Origin: Manihot esculenta
Taxonomy: Eukaryota; Streptophyta; Magnoliopsida; Malpighiales; Euphorbiaceae
Assembly (NCBI RefSeq): GCF_001659605.2
Contig: NC_035168.2
Location: 9,542,058 to 9,606,057 of the forward strand
Direction: 5' to 3'
DNA: 64,000 nt
Part shown: piece by piece, positions 57,011-64,000 of the stretch
How the letters are laid out: the number at the start of each line of letters is the position of its first letter
How positions within the stretch are numbered: position 1 is the stretch's first letter
Position numbers and translations under genes: made by a program
Notes under the pieces: model-generated
Database searches by the model: none
The model's input: only the letters and a program-made list of their open reading frames with translations
What the model was told of the DNA's origin: nothing

Positions 57011-58350
57011 TCCTAGGTGTTAATCTTTAAAAAAATCTTAAGGTATTAATGGCTAAAAATTGTTGAACTAAGATAGATCAACGCTATATAAGTCATGAAA
57101 ACTCTCTCCCTCTCTCCCACTTTGCAAAGCTGGCTATCACACTTAAAAATAGACTAATATCCTTTATTTGTTATTTAATTAATTATTAATTATCAGCCAT
57201 GGGAATACCACATAAGTCCAAGAATTTATAAGATTGCTACTTTATTTATGCCTTGGCCGAATTGGTCATGAAGAGTGGTCGAATAAGCCTAACTCATGAT
57301 TTCTAAGGCCCAATTGGTCTTTTTGTGCATACAAAAGCCTAAAAAAGAAAAAAAAAATACCTCTCGACTTATTTTCTATTTTTTATTTTTTTTTCTTTAT
57401 GGAATAAAACACTTGTTCAATGCTTTAAAATTAGTATAGGATTCTTTAAAAACGTTGATGTAATCTTTATCATTGAGCCTTTATTACTTTAGATGTGTAT
57501 ATATCCAATGATACAAAATTAGGGTCTATAGTTTGCCCCCCCACTTTGGTGAATGTTGAATGATTTCTAGGGTTCATCAAAGTGTTTTCACATAGGATGT
57601 GGTTTTAGCTTTCCATCTCCTATAACTCGCTCAATTTGCCTGAGTCATGTTAGGATTTATGCAATAAAACAACTCAAATAAGATGTGTAATTATTATTTT
57701 GAAGTTTGCATTAAGATTTTCCTAAGCTACCTACATATCTGCCATTAAGAAGAATCAAATCCTCACGTAGTTCAAAGAACATCAAGATGTACTTTGTACC
57801 CTAATGCAAAATAAAAATATTGTGATATTGTGATTTTTTAATTTCACATTCAGATTTTTTGAGCCACCAATGTATCTTTCGTTAGCAAGAATAAAATCAA
57901 ATATAGTTCGCAACAAACTAACATATAAGATATAATATGATTAAGATCTCATCCAGATTTTCATAGTTTACCTACTATCCCCTGTTAGAACAAATCAGAC
58001 TCAACGTAGTTCAAGCAACTTTAGACAACCTATCCGAGCTTAATGCAAAAACTTTAAGACATACTTTGTACCCTAAAACCAAAGATGCAACATGTAATTT
58101 TTGAGATTTTGAGATGTTGAGAATTTGAACCTAGGTTTTCTTAGGTTTCCTACATATCTCCTTCATAAGAGAATCAAACATTCTCATAGTTCGATAAAAC
58201 TGAGATATGTGATTTTGGTGTTTTGAGTATTCAAATTTCAGCAAAATCCATACTTTCTACATATGTCTTATAAAGGAGAATCAGACCACCCTCTTGTAAT
58301 TCAACAAATCAATCTTTCAAGAAAGCTCACATGTCAATTGGAGAAAAAAA
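57011..58350 (+). repeat. 3' non-coding region of the old element with degenerate subrepeats
   Basis: From about 57655 to 58310 the phrase CCTACATATCTCC...GAGAATCAAACC...GTAGTTC recurs about five times at roughly 120-200-bp spacing with heavy divergence. Comparable subrepeats are known from the 3' regions of Tat/Ogre elements. No gene. Confidence 0.55.
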
Positions 58351-60648
58351 AATTGAACGAGTGAGCATTCAACTTAATGAGTATAGATATTGAATATCAA
58401 AACAATTTCTATAAATCTATCTACAATTAATGCAATCTAATATGAAATGCACAGATAACACATAACACAAACAATATACTGAAATTCACACAAAAAGATA
58501 ATAAGATCACACACATCCATCATATATTATATACATATAGGAGTTGACCCCTACGGCAGGTCAACTCTTAATTCAACAGGTCTAACAAGATCAACTCAAG
58601 CCGATTTATCTTAATTTCAAATGTGAGGGACAACGAGCTCAACTTAAGTCGATCCACCCCTACCATTTATATCCATAAGGACTGGGCCCCAAGCGAGGTT
58701 AACTCAGGCTGATTTGCCTGTCCAATTCATAACCACCATATACCACACAAATACTCACACAATCAACTCTAAATTACCCCTAAGGCAACATCTACAAATA
58801 ATGATAATAAATAAATATGCAACAGTTAAAATGTTCCTTATATATATTACTAAATTATACATATAAATCATGATGCATGGCATGATGAATATATATATAT
58901 AATATTGAAATTTGTAAAGATATTCAACATTCAACTCACAGATTTTTCGATCCTATTACTGTTAGCCGGGCTGGAATGGATAAGCTGGTCAATATCGATT
59001 ACTACGTATCGACATTCATCAAACATTAATAACAAATGGAAGAAGTAAACTATAGAAGTAAATACGATTCTAAAAATTTACCAAAATTTTGGCAGAATTT
59101 TCCTTGTAACTATACCTAATCCCCTACAAAGCAAACTCAACACAATCACACAAAGGCTCAGGCCCAACAATAAATTTCATAATACCCAACAAGGCCTATA
59201 GCAATCCTAATTCTAGGACCAAATCTGAACATTCAATTTGGATTTCGTAACTCCACCATCCTTTAAGAAAATTATAAAAATATTCTTATAAGTTCTTTAA
59301 AGTTCGTTCACTTCTTAAAATTTATTTTAAATATTTATTACAATCATATAATATTTTATTAATTAATTATACATATTAATTATAGCTCAAAATTATATAA
59401 CTTGAGTTCAAATTTACCTTTATAAAAATGAACACCTGAAACACATTCAGAGCATTTAAAATTAATGGAAACAACCGTAAACACGATTAATTTTCGAAAC
59501 GGTCCACTGACTACTTCGATATGTTTAAAATTGGTGGAATCAAAGCTTATGAAATGTAATTTACGTAGGTCTGATCATCGAAATTAATTTTCAGTTGACT
59601 AAAAATGATAAAAAGTCATATTTTCTCACTCCTCATAAGTGTTGAAAATGAGAACTAAATCTAATTAAATTAGTTCCATTTGAAAACTCTCTTTATTAGG
59701 AGTTCATAGCCACTAAAATCACTTCAATTGGATGTCCAAATTGCAAAATATGAGAATTCAAAGTTTAGGAACCATTTTCTCTCTCTTTTCATAATTTTTC
59801 CTCTTTCTCACTGTAATTCTATGTCTGAGAGAGTCGTTGGAGTTGCACCTAATTAGGGGTATTCTGAGTTGTGGGCTGTGATGGGATGGTGGCCAATAAA
59901 AAACAGAAAAAAATAGAGAGAAGGAGAAAGAGAAATGAAGAGAGAAAGAGTGGAAGGCAGAAAGCGTGGGGTGGGGCTGCTACACTTCTTTAATTTAATT
60001 TATTTTTTTTTTACTTTAAAATAAAAATTACAAATTAATCTTTAATCTTTTAAAATAATGCAAATCAATATAACTCCTTTTTAAATAAAAAATTCATTTA
60101 ATTTATAAATATTAAATCAACTCTCTTAATTTATTTAAATATCTATTTATAGAATAATTTTATTTAAAATAATATTAATTATTTTATAATTAAAATAATT
60201 TAATATTAAAATATATTCGAATGAATTTCATAATTCAATATATTATAGTAGTACATAGTTTATTTAAAATATTACAATTCAATATATTAAATTAAAAATT
60301 AAAAATCATGAAAACACCCATACATAATAAATTAATATAATAAAATAAAATAATAAATACATGAACTAATTAAATATAACTACATTTTAAAATATTACTT
60401 TAAAATAATATGATTATATTATTATTACATTGACATTACATTATTTACTAAAAAATTAATAACTAATGAAATATTTTTAAAATTTAAAAATTCTCTAAAT
60501 TATAATATTAATAAAATAATATTTTAAATAAAATATTTTATTATTTTTTTAAATTTGGTCATTACAAGTTTAATGATTATTTTATTTTTCTTTAAACAAA
60601 TTTTTTGCTTACATATTTTATATAATTTTTATATACAGTACTAGAAAT
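58351..60648 (+). other. AT-rich region, possible LTR relic ending GGTCATTACA
   Basis: 58540-58760 contains related GTCAACTC/GGTTAACTC motifs. From about 59990 the DNA is extremely AT-rich. It holds TTTGGTCATTACA (60555-60567), resembling the 3' end of chromovirus LTRs (GGGTCGTTACA), so part may be an old plus-oriented LTR; the start was not found. No gene. Confidence 0.3.
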
Positions 60649-61375
60649 GTGAGTAATATATCCCGAGCTGGACCGTCCTCTAGTGGCCCGCAAACTAAAA
60701 GATCTGACAGTAAAAACCCAGTGACACCTGATGCTGGAGATACTAGGACATATATTACTTCTACTCCTACCAATTCTTCTTTAGTTTCGAATAAAGTGGC
60801 TACTGTTCCTAAACCTAGAAGAGCTGCGGAGGAAACAGAACATGTCCTTGTTTTTGGAGGGAAGAAATATGCTTCGGTTTCTCGTATTCTTACCAATCAG
60901 GGTGTTTTTTTCTAACCATGACAACACTCATGCAAATGGTAACCTAGACATTCCTAATGCGGAGAATCAATTTCCGCATCCCACTGCTCCTAATATTGAC
61001 GAGAACCTGGAAACGAATGAGATTCAAGAGATGGACATTATTTCGGAGACTCCACTTGAGGGGGATAATGCTTTAGCCTCTCGTCTGGGGCATTCTTTTG
61101 GGCCTTCGGACAATGTGGAATAGAGGATGGAAATTTGTGCAGGTTCAAACTGATTCACAGGTGGCCATGCAATTAATTGAGAACAGCTTAGATGGAGCAG
61201 GCCGGGTTAGGAATCTAGTTTCTGAGATTACGACTTTGGTGGGTTATGCATGGGAAGTTTATTTCAAGCACATCTTTCGCGAGGCTAACTCTGTGGCGGA
61301 TTGCTTAGCGAAATCGTCAGTTGGAGGTCCTCTTGGGATGCGAATTCTGGAAACGCCTTCTATGGAGTCTCGTTA
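60649..61375 (+). pseudogene. LINE remnant: N-terminal fragment joined to RNase H-like C-terminus
   Basis: Frames 60649-60915 and 60842-61123 encode a Ser/Thr/Pro-rich sequence (KNPVTPDAGD, FGGKKYASVSRIL). 61098-61375 encodes an RNase H-like end typical of plant LINE ORF2: VQTDSQVAMQLIEN and HIFREANSVADCLAKS. The whole reverse transcriptase is absent, so the copy is internally deleted. It is truncated at 61375 by the LTR of the next element. Confidence 0.6.
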
Positions 61376-63627
61376 TGTAATGACCCGAAAATCGGACCGC
61401 TACCGGCGCTAGGATCCGGGTCGACTTAAGGCCGCTGGGACCCGTAGCAAGCCAAACATACATCCTGGAAACCTGTTTAATCCCATACATGATCAAGGAA
61501 AAACATAGAAATTTAAAACCTTTCTTTCATACATCCAACTCAACCTGAACATACATTACATAACCAAAAACATGACCCCTCTGTGGGATCTCAATAATGC
61601 CCCAATGGGCAAATACATCATGAGATGAGTTGGCTTACATCTGTATCATCAAATATCTAAGATTATGCATCAAAAGGGATTACAATACTCATAGGGTCAA
61701 GCACATCTATAACCTCAATATACCTCATTACATACATACTGAAAACTCTTACATTACATCATAATACAATTGTCATGTCCACAGTCTAACTATTACACAA
61801 GCATACTTCAAAACTCTGGCTAACCTCCTGGTCTACCCTGTACCTGCACATCTGGGGTTAGGGGAGAGGGGTGAGCTACAAAGCCCAGTGAGCAGAATAG
61901 TGAAAACATATATTTAAATTTCATGCCATCATGTAATGCAACACATCACAACAAATCACATCTCGGATGGTATTGTCACCAATAGTCCTCTACATAGTCC
62001 AAAGTGCCGGGACGTAGAATGGGTACAACCGGTCTTTCTCTTAACATAACATATCATAACATTCCAATGTGTCAGGGACGTAGAATGGGTACAACCTGGA
62101 CTTTCTCTTACATCGTGCCAGGGACGTAGAATGGGTACAACCTGGACTTCCATACCATATCATGCCGTAACATCATCATGCCATATGAGGACTAAAGGAT
62201 CATCCAATAACCAATCCACATCAACATCATAAATGCAATGCAACATATTCGTGAATACTAATGCAAACAACCTACTATATCTCATGGCATTCATGATGCA
62301 TGGATCATGCTCGAAATTCATATTTCATTTATTTTAAAACTTAAAGTTTATTTCCACTCACCTCTGGCTAGCTCTGACAAACTCTGTAGCAGCTGGCTCA
62401 CTGCTGAGGTCCTCGGTTCCTCGGGTTCGAACCTACACAGGTGGACTCCAATGAGGGACCAAACATACATAAACATAACTCTAACATACTCCCCAAAAAC
62501 CCCCTAAAACATCATGAAAACATCACATAAAAACATGCAAGAAATGGCTGAACAGGGCACTTTCGGCGGCAGGTTCGGCGGCCGAAAGTCCCAGACAGAG
62601 GCAAAACTCATGCATGTTCGGCGGCTCCTTCGGCGGCCGAAAGTGCCAGACAGAGACGAAAGTCTCCTTTCGGGGGCAACTTCGGCAGCCGAAAGGCCTG
62701 CCTCCACAAGGGGGTTCGGCGGCCGAAACTCCCTTCGGCTGCCGAACCTGGTTTCTCCCAAAAGAGCAGAAACTTGGTTCACATGAGCCTCTTGCCTCCC
62801 AAAACCTCAAATCATGCATATAGTTCAACTAAAACATGCATACAAGTTCCTAGGGGTCTCAAATAATCAATTACCCCAACTACAACACTTCAAACACACA
62901 CAAACAACATACATTGCTCAAATCATCAACAAAACCCATAAACTCAACTTAAAGCCTAACATGCATTTCTACCCCATAAAACAACTTAAAACTTGCTTAA
63001 AACACATAAGGAGCTTAATATCGGCTCTTACCTCTTGAAGATCGAGAGGGAGACGACCTAAACTTGGAGATTCACGAAAATGAGCTCCTGAGTTCCCAAA
63101 GCTCCAAAACTTGTTTCAAAAGTTCAAAACCTTCAATGCAAGCTTAAAACTCAAGAAAAATGGTGGGGATTTGAAGGAAGAACACTAGATTTGGAAGAGG
63201 GAGGTCGGAAGCTAGCTGTGGCCGAAAATGGGAGAAAGCTCGCCCATTTCGGCCAAGTGACCCTTTTATAGTGGCTGGCCAGGCCACGTTCGGGGGCCGA
63301 ACTTGCCTCCGCATGCATGCCATGTTCGGCGGCCGAACTTGACTTTCGGCGGCCGAACCTGAACTTCCCTCACTCATGCTTTCGGGGGCCTAACGTGCCT
63401 CCAAAACGCATGCATGTTCGGCGGCCGAACTTGACTTTCGGCGGCCGAACCTGGGTTTTCCTCCAAAGACTTTTCATGCAAAAACTCATTAAATTTTCAT
63501 ACTTAAAACCATGAACTACCTTAAAACATTTTAAGAAAACATGTTTCTACCCTACTAGAGGCTTCCGACATCCGAGATTCCACCGGACGGTAGGAATTCC
63601 GATACCGGAGTCTAGCCGGGTATTACA
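61376..63627 (-). repeat. 3' LTR of a second chromovirus, minus orientation
   Basis: 2252 bp, forward strand TGTAATGACCCG...CCGGGTATTACA. It is a diverged relative of the 44649 LTR: shared GCCGGTAGCGGTCC-type end, GGGACGTAGAATGGGTACAA repeats (62010-62140), GGTGAGCTACAAAGCCCAGT (61870) and many TTCGG-NNN-CCGAA sites (62560-62750, 63285-63450). The left flank CGTTA (61371-61375) should recur beyond the window as the target duplication. Confidence 0.92.
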
Positions 63628-63650
63628 TTCTCCCCCCCTTAAGAACATTC
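63628..63650 (-). other. Polypurine tract of the second chromovirus
   Basis: Minus strand reads CTTAAGGGGGGGAGAA immediately upstream of the LTR at 63627. Confidence 0.85.
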
Positions 63651-63735
63651 GTCCCCGAATGTACCTCAACTAGCACACACAGCATGGCATAAAACATAAC
63701 ATACATATAGCACATAAACACAAAGAGATCTAACC

Positions 63736-64000
63736 TTAAAAGAGATGAGGGTATTGCTGGAGCATAGACTCCCGTGTCTCCCAAGTGCATTCTTCCAAGT
63801 TGTGGTGGTTCCACAGGACTTTCACCATCGGGATTTCCTTGTTCCTTAACTTTCTGATCTGGGTGTCTATGATCCGTACTGGCTGTTCAACATAGGTGAG
63901 ATCCTCTTGGACCTCCACATCAGGCTCACTAAGAACCTTGCTCGGATCTGACACAAACTTCCTCAACATCGAAACATGGAAAACCGGATGGATTCTTTCC
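63736..64000 (-). CDS. Second chromovirus pol, C-terminal end with chromodomain (runs off the window)
   Basis: Open from the window edge to the stop at 63736-63738. Encodes the end of integrase ([11 protein letters not shown]) and a chromodomain tail ([36 protein letters not shown]), closely matching the protein ending at 51780. The rest of the element lies beyond 64000. No break is visible in this part. Confidence 0.9.
   Translation of the reverse strand, partial: ERIHPVFHVSMLRKFVSDPSKVLSEPDVEVQEDLTYVEQPVRIIDTQIRKLRNKEIPMVKVLWNHHNLEECTWETRESMLQQYPHLF

Overview
The window reads as nuclear DNA of a eudicot plant. It shows plant splice sites, very large transposon-filled introns, plant-type LTR retrotransposons primed by initiator Met-tRNA (TGGTATCAGAGC), hAT and Mutator DNA transposons and a TRIM family. 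A woody eudicot, perhaps Euphorbiaceae, is a guess from overall TE character only.

One host gene is recognisable: a minus-strand homologue of the mRNA-decapping activator PAT1. Its exons lie at 736-2777, 10340-10415 and 24739-24795, which join in frame. A candidate upstream exon is at 25560-25622 and a probable 5' UTR exon and promoter at about 29982-30280. The roughly 30-kb locus carries about 2.2 kb of visible coding sequence. The canonical N-terminal exon was not found.

The PAT1 introns hold layered transposons: a small LTR element with 188-bp LTRs and a core of about 12 hairpin-bearing repeats (4073-5365); Ty3/gypsy and copia relics (6223-9321); a tandemly repetitive TIR-like repeat (10640-11425); a gag-less Ty1/copia element with matching 5-bp target duplication (11933-16115); a MITE; two TRIMs; and a hAT transposase pseudogene nested in a long inverted-repeat element (18848-23844). 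A tandem duplication of about 1 kb of intron can be read across these insertions. Its two copies serve as empty sites for each other's transposons.

About 360 bp upstream of the probable PAT1 start lies a 7.65-kb Mutator-like element (30644-38294). It has 100-bp terminal inverted repeats and a perfect 9-bp target duplication. It carries a small two-exon gene of unknown function, a decayed MuDR-type transposase joined directly to a plant mobile domain (PMD) protein, and three blocks of GC-rich dyad-symmetric repeats. A 466-bp hAT MITE interrupts its PMD exon.

The right half is intergenic retrotransposon territory. There is an inverted solo LTR (38777-41035). An old Tat-lineage Ty3/gypsy element (about 41.0-58.3 kb) is split by a young, nearly intact 9.2-kb chromodomain-bearing Ty3/gypsy element (44649-53873; one in-frame stop, 5-bp target duplication). 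A LINE remnant (60649-61375) is cut by a second chromovirus, whose 3' LTR (61376-63627) and chromodomain end run off the right edge on the minus strand. LTRs of all chromovirus copies carry repeated TTCGG-NNN-CCGAA sites. No tRNA, rRNA or CRISPR array was seen.
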